A DNA stretch of 44,511 nt from an uncultured Eubacteriales bacterium (GTDB lineage Bacteria; Bacillota; Clostridia; Christensenellales; Aristaeellaceae): contig CADCHI010000016.1 of the NCBI GenBank assembly GCA_902801165.1, forward strand, positions 1 to 44,511, written 5' to 3'. The notes beneath the pieces are model-generated. The model saw only the letters and a program-made list of their open reading frames with translations. It was not told the DNA's origin and ran no database searches. How positions within the stretch are numbered: position 1 is the stretch's first letter; every line of letters starts with the position of its first letter. Below, one piece after another: positions 32,223 to 41,027 of the stretch. The position numbers and the translations under genes are program-made.

Positions 32223-33134
32223 ATGGGATACGGCTATTGGACGAAGGACAGCTTTGCCACCTACAGCGCCGGCAAGGGACGGACCGTGGACGCCTCCGGG
32301 CGGCTGGACAGCCGGCTGACCGACCAGCAGATCTTCACCCAGCGCGCCATGAGCCCCCGGCTGGACCCGAAGAACGTGATTCGGGAGTGCCGCGACAGCG
32401 ACGACCACCCGAACACCCTGCCCGTGATCCTGGCCCTGGACGTCACCGGCAGCATGGGCCCCGCCTCCGCCGAGGTGGCCAAGAAGATGAACGAGGTGAT
32501 GACCCGCCTGTACGGCGAGATCCCGGACGTGGAGTTCATGGTCATGGGCATCGGCGACCTGGCCTACGACCGCGCGCCGATCCAGATCTCCCAGTTCGAG
32601 GCGGACATCCGCATCGCCGAGCAGCTGGACCTGGTCTACATGGAGCACGGCGGCGGCGGCAACAACTATGAATCCTACACCGCGGCCTGGTACATGGGCC
32701 TCTATCACACCCGGCTGGACTGCTGGAAGCGGGGCGGCCGCGGCCTGATCATCACCATGGGCGACGAGACCCTGAACCCCTACCTGCCCCGCGAGCCCCT
32801 GGCCCGCGCCACCGGCGACACCCTGCAGGCCGACGTGGACACCGCCGCCCTGTACCGGGACGCCTCCCGGAAGTTCGACCTCTACCACATGCACGTCCGG
32901 CACGGCCAGACGGACCGCTACCTCGACGACGTGAGGGCCTCCTTCGGCCGGCAGCTGGAGAAGGGGCACCTGGAGATCGTGGACGTCGGCGGCATCGCCG
33001 AGGCCATCGTCCGGGTGGTCAGGCGCCACGCCCGGCAAAGCGCCGACCCCGTGCTGCCCTTCGCCGCGCCGGAGGCTCCCGCCCCGGAACCCGCCGGGGA
33101 GCGCCGCGGCCTGCTGCGCCTCATCCGCTGGTGA
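32223..33134 (+). CDS. Cytoplasmic vWA-domain protein with MIDAS
   Basis: 303 residues. The N-terminus is polar and aromatic-rich (MGYGYWTKDSFATYSAG). The vWA fold has the metal motif DVTGSMG near residue 76 (VILALDVTGSMGPAS) and later FMVMGIGDLAYD, GGGGNNYESY (which may supply the threonine-equivalent loop), and GRGLIITMGDE. No signal peptide or membrane helix. The C-terminus is Pro/Ala-rich and ends in a basic LLRLIRW. A ribosome site (GGAGG) lies inside the end of the upstream gene, giving tight coupling to it. Unlike the surface vWA proteins of the large operon, this one looks intracellular and self-contained, like those in stress or conflict clusters; its ligand is unknown. Confidence 0.8.
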   Translation: MGYGYWTKDSFATYSAGKGRTVDASGRLDSRLTDQQIFTQRAMSPRLDPKNVIRECRDSDDHPNTLPVILALDVTGSMGPASAEVAKKMNEVMTRLYGEIPDVEFMVMGIGDLAYDRAPIQISQFEADIRIAEQLDLVYMEHGGGGNNYESYTAAWYMGLYHTRLDCWKRGGRGLIITMGDETLNPYLPREPLARATGDTLQADVDTAALYRDASRKFDLYHMHVRHGQTDRYLDDVRASFGRQLEKGHLEIVDVGGIAEAIVRVVRRHARQSADPVLPFAAPEAPAPEPAGERRGLLRLIRW

Positions 33135-33201
33135 TTCCCTGTCCCCTATTACCCCCATTTAACCCCGACAGACACCCCGACCCATGAAGGGAGGCTCCGC
33201 C

Positions 33202-34386
33202 ATGCGCAGGGCGATCATTATCATCGGCGCGAACTACGGGGACGAGGGCAAGGGCCTCGCCGCCATGCTGGCGGCCCGCCGGCTGGGCAGACCCTGCCTG
33301 AACGTGCTGATCAACGGCGGCGCGCAGCGCGGCCACACCGTGGAGTACCCCGACGGCCGCCGCCACGTGTTCCACCACTTCGGCTCCGCGTCGTTTGAAG
33401 GCGCGGTCTCCTGCGCGGACGCGGACTTCATCGTCAACCCCATGCTGTTCATGCAGGAGCGGGAGGAGCTGGCCACATTCGGCCTCTCCCCCCGGCTGCT
33501 GGTGTCGGCCCGGTGCCGCGTCACCACCCCCTGGGACATGATGCTGGGCCAGATCATCGAGGAGAACCGAGGCGCGGCCCGCCACGGCTCCTGCGGCTGC
33601 GGCATCTTCGAGACCCGGCTCCGGTTTGAGCGCTCGGGCTTCGCCCTGGACTATGGCCGGCTGGCGCAGCTGTCCTTCGACGGCTACCGGCGGTACTGCC
33701 GCCGCATCCTGAGCGAATACCTGCCCGGGCGGCTCGCCGCCCTGGGCATGCGGGCCGGCGCGGACTGGCTGCCGCTGCTGGCGGACGAGGGCATCCTCGC
33801 CCACAGCTGGGAGGACCTGCGGGCCATGCTGGCCGCGACGGAGATCTACGAGCGCTGGGAGGACGCCGCCGCGCCCTGGGACGCGCTGCTGTTCGAGGCG
33901 GGCCAGGGGCTGGCGCTGGACGAGTTCAACGCCGCGGACGCCCCCCACCTGACCCCCAGCCGCACCACCTCCCGGGTCAGCGCCGAGCGCGTCGCCGCGC
34001 TGCCCGGCAGGACCGACGCCCGGGTGGTCTACGTCACCCGCGCCTACCTGACCCGCCACGGCGCGGGGCCCCTGCCCGGGGAATGCCCCCGGGAGGCGAT
34101 CGACCCGGCCATCGTGGACCGCACCAACGTGCCCAATCCCCATCAGCAGACCCTGCGCTACGGCCGCTTCGACGCCAGGGCCGTGCTGGCGCGGGCGGAC
34201 GCCGACCTGAAAAGCTCCCGCAAGGTGCTGCCGGACCTGCGCAGCGCCGCGCTGATCACCCACCTGAACGAGACCGGCGGGAGGCTCTTCGGCGGCGGGG
34301 AGCTCGCCGCCTTCGCCGGGCGCTTCGACCGCGCCTTCGTCTCCGATTGCAGGTGGGACGCCGCCCCCTTTTCCGCCTCCCGGTGA
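33202..34386 (+). CDS. Divergent adenylosuccinate synthetase homologue
   Basis: 394 residues. The ATG at 33202 follows GGGAGG at 7 bases. The N-terminus matches the PurA fold: GANYGDEGKG with catalytic Asp14, and GGAQRGHTV with His45. YVTRAYLTRHGAGPLPGE matches the conserved AYxTRVGxGP(F)PTE segment, and RYGRFDARAVL parallels the CGWFDA segment. However, the IMP-loop TTGRGIGP-type motif is absent, replaced by HGSCGCGIFETR, and the guanine-recognition TKxD-like motif reads THLN. It is also shorter than PurA (about 430). Substrate or nucleotide may therefore differ, as in phage PurZ, so I give no gene symbol. It follows the vWA gene by 67 bp and ends the unit. Confidence 0.75.
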   Translation: MRRAIIIIGANYGDEGKGLAAMLAARRLGRPCLNVLINGGAQRGHTVEYPDGRRHVFHHFGSASFEGAVSCADADFIVNPMLFMQEREELATFGLSPRLLVSARCRVTTPWDMMLGQIIEENRGAARHGSCGCGIFETRLRFERSGFALDYGRLAQLSFDGYRRYCRRILSEYLPGRLAALGMRAGADWLPLLADEGILAHSWEDLRAMLAATEIYERWEDAAAPWDALLFEAGQGLALDEFNAADAPHLTPSRTTSRVSAERVAALPGRTDARVVYVTRAYLTRHGAGPLPGECPREAIDPAIVDRTNVPNPHQQTLRYGRFDARAVLARADADLKSSRKVLPDLRSAALITHLNETGGRLFGGGELAAFAGRFDRAFVSDCRWDAAPFSASR

Positions 34387-34431
34387 TGAGGGTCCTCCAT
34401 TTCCCCGCAATTTGTTGTCCTTCCAACAGAC

Positions 34432-34481
34432 ACGGCCCCCGGCATCTGCTATAATGGCGGTGTCGGGGGCCGTCTTTTTTT
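34432..34481 (+). terminator. Rho-independent terminator after the PurA-like gene
   Basis: A perfect 10-bp stem ACGGCCCCCG (34432-34441) / CGGGGGCCGT (34464-34473) with a 22-base loop, then C and a run of seven T (34475-34481). It isolates the preceding unit from the Rnf operon. Confidence 0.85.
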
Positions 34482-34512
34482 GCCTTTCCCGCTTTTTTCG
34501 GCAAAGTTCGCG

Positions 34513-34541
34513 TTTACAACTCCTACAATATATGATAGAAT
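34513..34541 (+). promoter_or_regulatory. Promoter of the Rnf-Nrf operon
   Basis: TTTACA (34513-34518) and TAGAAT (34536-34541) with a 17-base spacer, about 70 bases before the rnfC start codon. The spacer is AT-rich (ACAATATATGA). Confidence 0.8.
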
Positions 34542-34609
34542 GTTTTTAACCACCGCGCAACACGCGCGACAGTCAAGCATAAAACCAATTGAAGGGAGAG
34601 TTGAGGCCG

Positions 34610-35953
34610 GTGAAAACAACGTTTCGCGGCGGAGTTCATCCGAACGACCACAAGGATTTGAGTCGTGAAATGCCGCTGCGCGATTTCCTGCCCCAGGGCG
34701 AAATGGTCTTCCCGCTGTCCCAGCACATCGGAAAGCCAGCCAAGCCCATCGTAAAGAAGAATGACCCCGTGCTGGTGGGCCAGCGCATCGCGGAGGCCGA
34801 CGGATTCGTCTCCGCCCACGTCATCTGCTCCTGCTCGGGCACCGTAAAGGCCATCGAAAAGCGCCGGGTGCTCACCGGGGCCATGATGGACTGCATCGTC
34901 GTGGACAACGACGGTGCCTTCACCCCGGCGGAGGGCTTCGGCCAGCGGGAGGACGCCTCCAAGCTGACCAACGACGACATCCTCGCCAGGGTCCAGGAGG
35001 CCGCCATCGTCGGCCTGGGCGGCGCGGGCTTCCCCACTCACGTGAAGCTGCGCCCGAAGGACCCCGCCGCCATCCGCTACATCATCGCCAACGGCGCGGA
35101 GTGCGAGCCCTACCTGACCTGCAACGACCAGCTGATGCGCACCCGCGCGGCGGAGATCGTCGAGGGCCTGGAGCTGATGCTGCGCCTGTTCCCCAACGCG
35201 GAGGGCGTCATCGGCATCGAGCGCAACAAGCCCGAGGCCATCTCCGCCATGGAGGCGGCCGTCTCCGGCAAGAACCGCATGCGCGTGCTGCCGCTGAAGA
35301 CCAAGTACCCCCAGGGCGGCGAGCGCAGCCTGATCCAGGTGGTGGCCGGGGCCAACTTCCCCATCACCAAGCTGCCGGCGGACGTGGGCTGCATCGTGGA
35401 AAACGTGGGCACCATCTACGCCATCCAGCGGGCGGTGCTCTACCATGAGCCCCTGTTCAGCCACTGCCTGACCCTCACCGGCGAGGCGGTCAAGAACCCC
35501 GGCAACTACATCATCCGGGACGGCACCAGCTTCAGCGAGCTGCTGGAGGCCTCCGGCGGCCTGAAGGAGGGCGTGACCCTCAAGAAGGCGCTGTGCGGCG
35601 GCCCGATGATGGGCATTCCCCTCGGCTCCCTGGACGTGCCCATCCAGAAGCAGAACAACGGACTGACCCTGCTGCCGGAGGATCCCTGCGAGATCGCCGA
35701 GGCCCAAATGACGGCCTGCCTGCACTGCGGGCGCTGCACCACCGTCTGTCCCATGGGCCTGCTGCCCCAGCTGATGGCGGAGGCCGCCGACGACGGCGAC
35801 CTGGACCGCTACGAAAAGAAGCTCTACGGCCTTGAGTGCATCCAGTGCGGCTCCTGCACCTACATCTGCCCGGCCAAGCGGCCGCTGATGCAGACCTTCA
35901 AGCAGGCCAAGGCGGAAATCATGGCGCGCAAGCGCGCGGCGGGAGGTAAGTAA
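34610..35953 (+). CDS. rnfC: Rnf complex subunit C
   Basis: About 447 residues. The cytoplasmic NADH-dehydrogenase-like subunit of the Rnf complex, which couples ferredoxin oxidation with NAD reduction to ion movement. It has the N-terminal FRGGVHPNDHK motif, a glycine-rich NADH/FMN region (AIVGLGGAGFPTHVKL, ANGAECEPYLTCND), the SLBB-like part and two [4Fe-4S] motifs (CLHCGRCTTVCP and CIQCGSCTYICP). It lacks the long Ala-rich C-terminal extension of proteobacterial RnfC, as is normal in Clostridia. The GTG at 34610 gives the canonical N-terminus; an in-frame TTG at 34589 is the alternative. It is followed after 3 bp by rnfD. Confidence 0.95.
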   Translation: MKTTFRGGVHPNDHKDLSREMPLRDFLPQGEMVFPLSQHIGKPAKPIVKKNDPVLVGQRIAEADGFVSAHVICSCSGTVKAIEKRRVLTGAMMDCIVVDNDGAFTPAEGFGQREDASKLTNDDILARVQEAAIVGLGGAGFPTHVKLRPKDPAAIRYIIANGAECEPYLTCNDQLMRTRAAEIVEGLELMLRLFPNAEGVIGIERNKPEAISAMEAAVSGKNRMRVLPLKTKYPQGGERSLIQVVAGANFPITKLPADVGCIVENVGTIYAIQRAVLYHEPLFSHCLTLTGEAVKNPGNYIIRDGTSFSELLEASGGLKEGVTLKKALCGGPMMGIPLGSLDVPIQKQNNGLTLLPEDPCEIAEAQMTACLHCGRCTTVCPMGLLPQLMAEAADDGDLDRYEKKLYGLECIQCGSCTYICPAKRPLMQTFKQAKAEIMARKRAAGGK

Positions 35954-35956
35954 GGC

Positions 35957-37531
35957 ATGAATACGGCATTGAATATTTCCTCCAGCCCCCACACGAGGGA
36001 CAAATGGTCCACGGCGTTCATCATGCGCGTGGTCACGCTTTCACTGCTCCCGGCGTCCCTGGTGGGCGTCATCGTCTACGGCTGGAACGCGCTGCTGGTG
36101 CTGGCGCTCAGCGTCGCCTCCGCCGTGGCCTCGGAATTCCTGTTTGACAAGCTCACCCACAAGGGCGACACCTGGAAGGACGGCAGCGCCGTGGTCACCG
36201 GCCTGATGCTGGGCCTGTGCCTGTCCCCGTCGGCGCCGTGGTACATCCCGGTGCTGGGCAGCATGTTCGCCATACTGGTGGTCAAGTGCTGCTTCGGCGG
36301 CCTGGGCAAGAACTTCGTCAACCCGGCACTGGCCGGCCGCTGCTTCCTGCTGATCTCCTTCGGCAAGGTCATGTCCGCCTACCAGATCGTCGACGGCGTG
36401 TCCATGGCGACGCCCATCGCGGCCCTGAAGGGCGGCAGCGCGGTGAACATCACCCAGATGTTCCTGGGCACGGCCAACGGCGTCATCGGCAGCTCCATAC
36501 TGGCGCTGCTGGTGGGCGGCCTGGCGCTGTGGGCGCTGGACATCATCCACGGCCAGATCTGCTTCTCCGTGCTGATCAGCTTCACCGCGGCGATGGGTCT
36601 GTTCGGCGGCCAGGGCTTCGACGTGAAGTTCCTGCTGGCCCACCTGTGCGGTGGCGGCGTGGTCATGGGCGCGTTCTTCATGGCCACCGACTACGTCACC
36701 TCCCCCGTCAGCCGGCTGGGTCAGACGGTGTACGGCGTGCTGATCGGCCTGCTGGGCGCGGTGTTCCGCATCAAGGGCGGCGCGCCGGACTCCTTCAGCT
36801 ATTCCGTCATCATCGCCAACCTGTTCGTGCCGATGATCGACACCTACATCCTCTCCAAGCCCTTCGCCTACAGGCGCCTGGCCCGCGGCAAGTGGGACGG
36901 CTCCGGCCCGCTCCTCAAGCGCGTGCCCCGTCCGGTGATCGTGCTCACCTCCATCGCCCTGATCGCGGGCGTGGCCCTCAGCGGCGTCTACGCGCTGACC
37001 AAGGGCACCATCGAGGAGCAGCACCGCGCCGCGCAGGCGGCCTCCTACAAGGTGGTCCTGCCCTCCGCCGAGTCCTTTGAGGTCGACGCCGCGCTGGACC
37101 AGGCCGTGGCCGACCTGAACGGCCAGGTCTACGGCTCCGACTTCGGTCGCAGCTACATCAATGAGGTCTTCATCGGCCGCGATGCGGCGGGCGAGATCGC
37201 CGGCTATGCCATCAGCGCCACCAGCGCCGACGGCTTCGACGGCAACATCACCCTGGCAGTGGGCGTGAGCCCCGACGGCACCCTGAACGGCATCTCCTTC
37301 ACCGAGCTCAACGAGACGCCCGGCATGGGCATGCGCGCGGACGAGCCGGAGTTCAAGGAGCAGTTCAACGGGCGCACCGCCACCCGCTTCAAGCTGATCA
37401 AGGCGGGCAGCGCCATCGCGGAGGACGAGATCGACTCCGTCTCCGGCGCCTCCATCACCTCCAGCGCGGTGGTCAACGCCGTCAACGCCGCCCTCGACTT
37501 CTTCCACACCACGGTGAAGGGGGGAAACTGA
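35957..37531 (+). CDS. rnfD-rnfG: Fused Rnf subunits D and G
   Basis: 524 residues in one frame. Residues about 1-312 are RnfD, a multi-helix membrane subunit with the FMN attachment region DGVSMATPIA (149-152 SMAT; Thr152 expected to carry FMN, with Met where Gly is usual). Residues about 320-524 are RnfG. They start with its membrane anchor (PVIVLTSIALIAGVALSGVY) and contain FTELNETPGMGMRADEPEF and the flavin motif SGASIT at 496-501 (Thr501). The two are joined by a short linker (RLARGKWDGSGPLLKR). They are normally separate genes. RnfG's soluble domain faces outside. If not an assembly artefact, the fusion fixes D:G stoichiometry at 1:1. Confidence 0.92.
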   Translation: MNTALNISSSPHTRDKWSTAFIMRVVTLSLLPASLVGVIVYGWNALLVLALSVASAVASEFLFDKLTHKGDTWKDGSAVVTGLMLGLCLSPSAPWYIPVLGSMFAILVVKCCFGGLGKNFVNPALAGRCFLLISFGKVMSAYQIVDGVSMATPIAALKGGSAVNITQMFLGTANGVIGSSILALLVGGLALWALDIIHGQICFSVLISFTAAMGLFGGQGFDVKFLLAHLCGGGVVMGAFFMATDYVTSPVSRLGQTVYGVLIGLLGAVFRIKGGAPDSFSYSVIIANLFVPMIDTYILSKPFAYRRLARGKWDGSGPLLKRVPRPVIVLTSIALIAGVALSGVYALTKGTIEEQHRAAQAASYKVVLPSAESFEVDAALDQAVADLNGQVYGSDFGRSYINEVFIGRDAAGEIAGYAISATSADGFDGNITLAVGVSPDGTLNGISFTELNETPGMGMRADEPEFKEQFNGRTATRFKLIKAGSAIAEDEIDSVSGASITSSAVVNAVNAALDFFHTTVKGGN

Positions 37532-37532
37532 G

Positions 37533-38216
37533 ATGAATAAGTACTTTGAACGCATCTACAACGGCATCATCAAGGAGAACCCCACGATGATCCTGATGCT
37601 GGGCATGTGCCCCACGCTGGCCGTGTCCACCCGGGCCATGAACGGCATCGGCATGGGCCTGTCCACCACGGCGGTGCTGATCCTCTCCAACCTGGTGATC
37701 AGCCTGCTGCGCAAGACCATCCCCGACGAGGTGCGCCTGCCCTCCTACATCGTGGTGGTCGCCTCCCTGGTCACGGTGACGGAGCTGCTGATCGAGGCCT
37801 ACCTGCCCTCGCTGTACGAGGCGCTGGGCATCTACATCCCGCTGATCGTGGTCAACTGCATCATCCTCGGCCGCGCCGAGGCCTACGCCAACAAGCACAC
37901 CCCGATGCTGTCCGTGATGGACGGCCTGGGCATGGGCCTGGGCTTCACCCTGGCCCTGACGCTGGCCGGCCTGCTGCGCGAGGTGCTGGGCAACGGCACC
38001 GCCTTCGGCGCCCAGGTGATGCCCGCGGGCATGGAGCCCATGGCCATCTTCGTGCAGCCTCCGGGAGCGTTCCTGATCCTCGCGCTGATCATCGCCGTGA
38101 TGAACGCCATCGGCATCAAGACCCGCCAGCGCAAGCTGGTGGATGGCGGCTGTGACGGCGCGTGCGCCGGGTGCACCGCCGAATGCCCCACCAATAAGGA
38201 GGTGGATGCCAAGTGA
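37533..38216 (+). CDS. rnfE: Rnf complex subunit E with Cys-rich tail
   Basis: 227 residues. A six-helix integral membrane subunit with the family segments ENPTMILMLGMCPTLAVST and LGIYIPLIVVNCIILGRAEA. The Cys in each half are the expected ligands of the membrane-embedded iron-sulphur site shared with RnfA. After the last helix a short tail adds four Cys in the pattern C-x3-C-x2-C-x3-C (CDGACAGCTAEC), which I do not know from standard RnfE and which could bind metal. It starts 1 bp after the rnfDG stop, and its TGA overlaps the rnfA GTG. Confidence 0.93.
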   Translation: MNKYFERIYNGIIKENPTMILMLGMCPTLAVSTRAMNGIGMGLSTTAVLILSNLVISLLRKTIPDEVRLPSYIVVVASLVTVTELLIEAYLPSLYEALGIYIPLIVVNCIILGRAEAYANKHTPMLSVMDGLGMGLGFTLALTLAGLLREVLGNGTAFGAQVMPAGMEPMAIFVQPPGAFLILALIIAVMNAIGIKTRQRKLVDGGCDGACAGCTAECPTNKEVDAK

Positions 38217-38791
38217 AGAGCCTGATCCTGATCATCATCACCAGCGCCCTGATCAACAACGTGGTGCTGAACCAGTTCCTGGGCATTTGCTCCTTCCTGG
38301 GCGTCTCCAAGCAGCTGAAGGCCTCCGCCAGCCTGGGCGTGGCGGTCATCTTCGTCATCACCATCGCCTCCGCGGTGGCCAGCCTGCTGTACGACTTCGT
38401 CCTCGCGCCGCTGGGCATGGACTTCATGAAGACCATCGTCTTCATACTGGTCATCGCCGCCCTGGTGCAGATCGTCGAGATGTTCCTCAAGAAGACCGCT
38501 CCCGCGATCTACAGGGCACTGGGCATCTACCTGCCCCTGATCACCACCAATTGCGCGGTGCTGGGCGTGGCCCTGACCAACGTGCAGGACGGCTTCAACT
38601 TCATCGAGAGCGTGCTCTCCGGCTTTGGCACCGCGGTGGGCTACACCATCGCCATCGTGCTGCTGGCCACCATCCGCAGCCGCATCCATGAAGAGGACAT
38701 CCCGGCTCCCCTGCGGGGCGCGCCGATCGTGCTGATCAGCGCCGCGCTGATGTCCATCGCCTTCATGGGCTTCTCGGGACTGTCGTTCTAA
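38213..38791 (+). CDS. rnfA: Rnf complex subunit A
   Basis: 192 residues, the usual length. A six-helix membrane protein homologous to RnfE, with the conserved NNVVLNQFLGICSFLGVSK and LGIYLPLITTNCAVLGVAL segments, whose Cys are ligands of the membrane iron-sulphur cluster with RnfE. The GTG start overlaps the rnfE stop codon (GTGA), giving coupled translation. Confidence 0.95.
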   Translation: MKSLILIIITSALINNVVLNQFLGICSFLGVSKQLKASASLGVAVIFVITIASAVASLLYDFVLAPLGMDFMKTIVFILVIAALVQIVEMFLKKTAPAIYRALGIYLPLITTNCAVLGVALTNVQDGFNFIESVLSGFGTAVGYTIAIVLLATIRSRIHEEDIPAPLRGAPIVLISAALMSIAFMGFSGLSF

Positions 38792-38801
38792 GGAGGCCAA
38801 A

Positions 38802-39617
38802 ATGCTGATCATCATCATCACGACTGTCGTCATTGGCATCATCGGCATCGCGGTGGGCCTCGGCCTGGTGGCCACCGGCAGGAAGTTCCACGTCGAGGTG
38901 GACGAGCGGGAGAGCGCCGTGCGCGAATGCCTGCCCGGCAACAACTGCGGCGCCTGCGGCTATGCCGGCTGCGACGCGATGGCCGCGGCCATCGCCGCCG
39001 GCGAAGCCCCGGCGAACGGCTGCCCGGTGGGCGGCTCGCCCGTGGCCAAGCAGATCGGCGCCATCATGGGCGTCGACGCCGGCGCAGTCGAGCGCAAGGT
39101 CGCCTTCGTGCGCTGCAAGGGCACCTGCGACGTGACCCGGAACCAGGGCAACTACGTCGGCATCCAGGACTGCCGCAGCGCCGTGCTCTCCGGCATCAAC
39201 GTGATGGACTGCGCCTACGGCTGCCTGGGCCTGGGCTCATGCGCGGCGGTGTGCCCGCAGAACGCCATCGTCCTGCGCGACGGCGTGGCCATGGTCAATC
39301 GCTCCCGCTGCGTCGGCTGCGGCCTGTGCGTCAAGGCCTGCCCCAAGGGCCTGATCGAGCTGGTCCCCGCCGCCGCGCGCGTGGCCGTGCAGTGCTCGAA
39401 CAGGGACAGGGGCCCCGCCGTGAAGAAGGTCTGCTCCGCGGGCTGCATCGGCTGCGGCATCTGCCAGCGCCAGTGCGAGCACGACGCCATCCACGTGGAG
39501 GGCAACCTGGCCCACGTCACCTACAGTGCCTGCGTGCAGTGCGGCAAGTGCGTGGAGAAGTGCCCCGCGAAGGTCATCACGCCGCCCGTCGCAACCAAGA
39601 AGGACCAATCGGCATAA
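38802..39617 (+). CDS. rnfB: Rnf complex subunit B, ferredoxin-like
   Basis: 271 residues. One N-terminal membrane helix (IIITTVVIGIIGIAVGLGL) is followed by the Fe4S4 domain CLPGNNCGACGYAGC. A cysteine-rich region then carries several ferredoxin-type motifs (CLGLGSCAAVCP, CVGCGLCVKACP, CIGCGICQRQCE, CVQCGKCVEKCP). It is the likely entry or exit point for ferredoxin electrons. Start after AAGGAGG at 7 bases. Its stop is 18 bp before nrfA, which has its own AAAGGGG site. Confidence 0.95.
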   Translation: MLIIIITTVVIGIIGIAVGLGLVATGRKFHVEVDERESAVRECLPGNNCGACGYAGCDAMAAAIAAGEAPANGCPVGGSPVAKQIGAIMGVDAGAVERKVAFVRCKGTCDVTRNQGNYVGIQDCRSAVLSGINVMDCAYGCLGLGSCAAVCPQNAIVLRDGVAMVNRSRCVGCGLCVKACPKGLIELVPAAARVAVQCSNRDRGPAVKKVCSAGCIGCGICQRQCEHDAIHVEGNLAHVTYSACVQCGKCVEKCPAKVITPPVATKKDQSA

Positions 39618-39635
39618 CACAAAGGGGTTGAAGAA

Positions 39636-40970
39636 ATGGACAAGATCAGACTCTTCAAGCTGGTCTGCGGGGGCTTGATCGTGGTGGTCGCCACGGTCTT
39701 CCTCAGCGGCATGGCCGGCGGCAGAGATATGACCTATCACCTGCGCGACCGGGGCGACCTGGGCCCGCTGACCCGCGCGGACATCGAGTACCTGGACGTT
39801 GAAGCGCCCGCGGCCACCAGCAATGACGGCACGGTGAGCGCCTCCGACTGGGCCTCCGTGTATCCCGACATCGTCGCCACGATGGGTGACAACGCCAGCA
39901 ACAGCTATGTCACCAGCTACCTGGAGCAGGATCCCTACCTGACCAACATCTACGAGGGCTACGGCTTTGCCATCGACTACGGCAGCGCCCGCGGCCATGA
40001 GTACACCCTGGAGGACGTGGCCAAGACCCAGCGCCCCCATCCCAAGGCCAACTGCCTGACCTGCAAGACCCCCAACTTCGCCAAGCTGGTCAACGACCAG
40101 GGCGTGGGCGTCTACTCCATGCCCTTTGACGAGGTCATGGCCCTGATGGAGGAGAACATCAGCTGCTACACCTGCCACGGCAACGACGCCGGCAACGGCG
40201 GCGCGCTGGTGGTCACACACTCCTACGTCAACAAGGCCCTGGGCGAGAACGTCTCCGCCATCAAGCCGGCCACGCTGTCCTGCGGCCAGTGCCACATCGA
40301 GTACTACTTCACCGAGGCCGACAGCGAGACCATGATGCCCTACGACAGCGTCCAGGCCATGACCCCCGAGGCCATACTGGCCTACTACGACGCCATGGAC
40401 TACAAGGGCGGCACCGGCTTCTACGACTGGATTCAGGAATCCACCGGCACCCACCTGATCAAGGCCCAGCACCCGGAGATGGAGACCTTCCTGTCCGGCA
40501 AGCACGCCTCGTTCCTGAGCTGCGCGGACTGCCACATGCCCCTTGACATGGGCGGCGACGGCCGCGTGTTCCACAGCCACAAGCTGGTCAGCCCGCTGGA
40601 GGACGAGACCCTGCTGCAGAGCTGCGCCACCTGCCACGGCGAAACCGACATGGTCAGCCTGGTGCGCGGCATCCAGGAGCGGACCACCCAGCGCGAAACC
40701 GAGGTCGGCAACAAGCTGTCCACCCTTAAGAGCACCCTGGCCGCGGCGGTCGCCGGCGGCACGATGAGCGAGGACGCGCTGGACGCCGTCCGCAAGCTGC
40801 ACCGTGAGGGCCAGTGGTTCTTCGACTTCTGCTACGTCGAGAACGCCGAGGGCGCCCACAACTCCAGCCTGGCGACCCGCTGCCTGGACACCTCCGAGGC
40901 GAAGATCGACGAGGCCATGGCCCTGCTGGCGGCCGCCGGCATCGAGCCCGTGGAAGCGACCGGCATCTGA
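39636..40970 (+). CDS. nrfA: Pentahaem ammonia-forming nitrite reductase
   Basis: 444 residues. An N-terminal hydrophobic segment (residues 6-27) acts as export signal or membrane anchor. Five haem c sites are present: CLTCK at 140-144 (the Lys-ligated catalytic haem diagnostic of NrfA), CYTCH 177-181, CGQCH 216-220, CADCH 296-300 and CATCH 330-334. The active-site Tyr-containing CHIEYYF and the AQHPEMETFLSGKH segment are intact. It reduces nitrite to ammonium with six electrons outside the membrane. No nrfH quinol dehydrogenase is adjacent. Instead the Rnf genes precede it by 18 bp and cytochrome c assembly genes follow. Lack of a clear cleavage site suggests it stays membrane-tethered. Confidence 0.95.
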   Translation: MDKIRLFKLVCGGLIVVVATVFLSGMAGGRDMTYHLRDRGDLGPLTRADIEYLDVEAPAATSNDGTVSASDWASVYPDIVATMGDNASNSYVTSYLEQDPYLTNIYEGYGFAIDYGSARGHEYTLEDVAKTQRPHPKANCLTCKTPNFAKLVNDQGVGVYSMPFDEVMALMEENISCYTCHGNDAGNGGALVVTHSYVNKALGENVSAIKPATLSCGQCHIEYYFTEADSETMMPYDSVQAMTPEAILAYYDAMDYKGGTGFYDWIQESTGTHLIKAQHPEMETFLSGKHASFLSCADCHMPLDMGGDGRVFHSHKLVSPLEDETLLQSCATCHGETDMVSLVRGIQERTTQRETEVGNKLSTLKSTLAAAVAGGTMSEDALDAVRKLHREGQWFFDFCYVENAEGAHNSSLATRCLDTSEAKIDEAMALLAAAGIEPVEATGI

Positions 40971-41027
40971 CAGGCAGACCAGGGTGTGTTTCTGAATGCT
41001 GAAACGCACTCCAACACCAATACCCCG

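Noticed and set aside
34450-34455. TATAAT inside the loop of the terminator before the Rnf operon
   Set aside because: No -35 element at proper spacing. The 34513-34541 promoter downstream of the terminator is far better.
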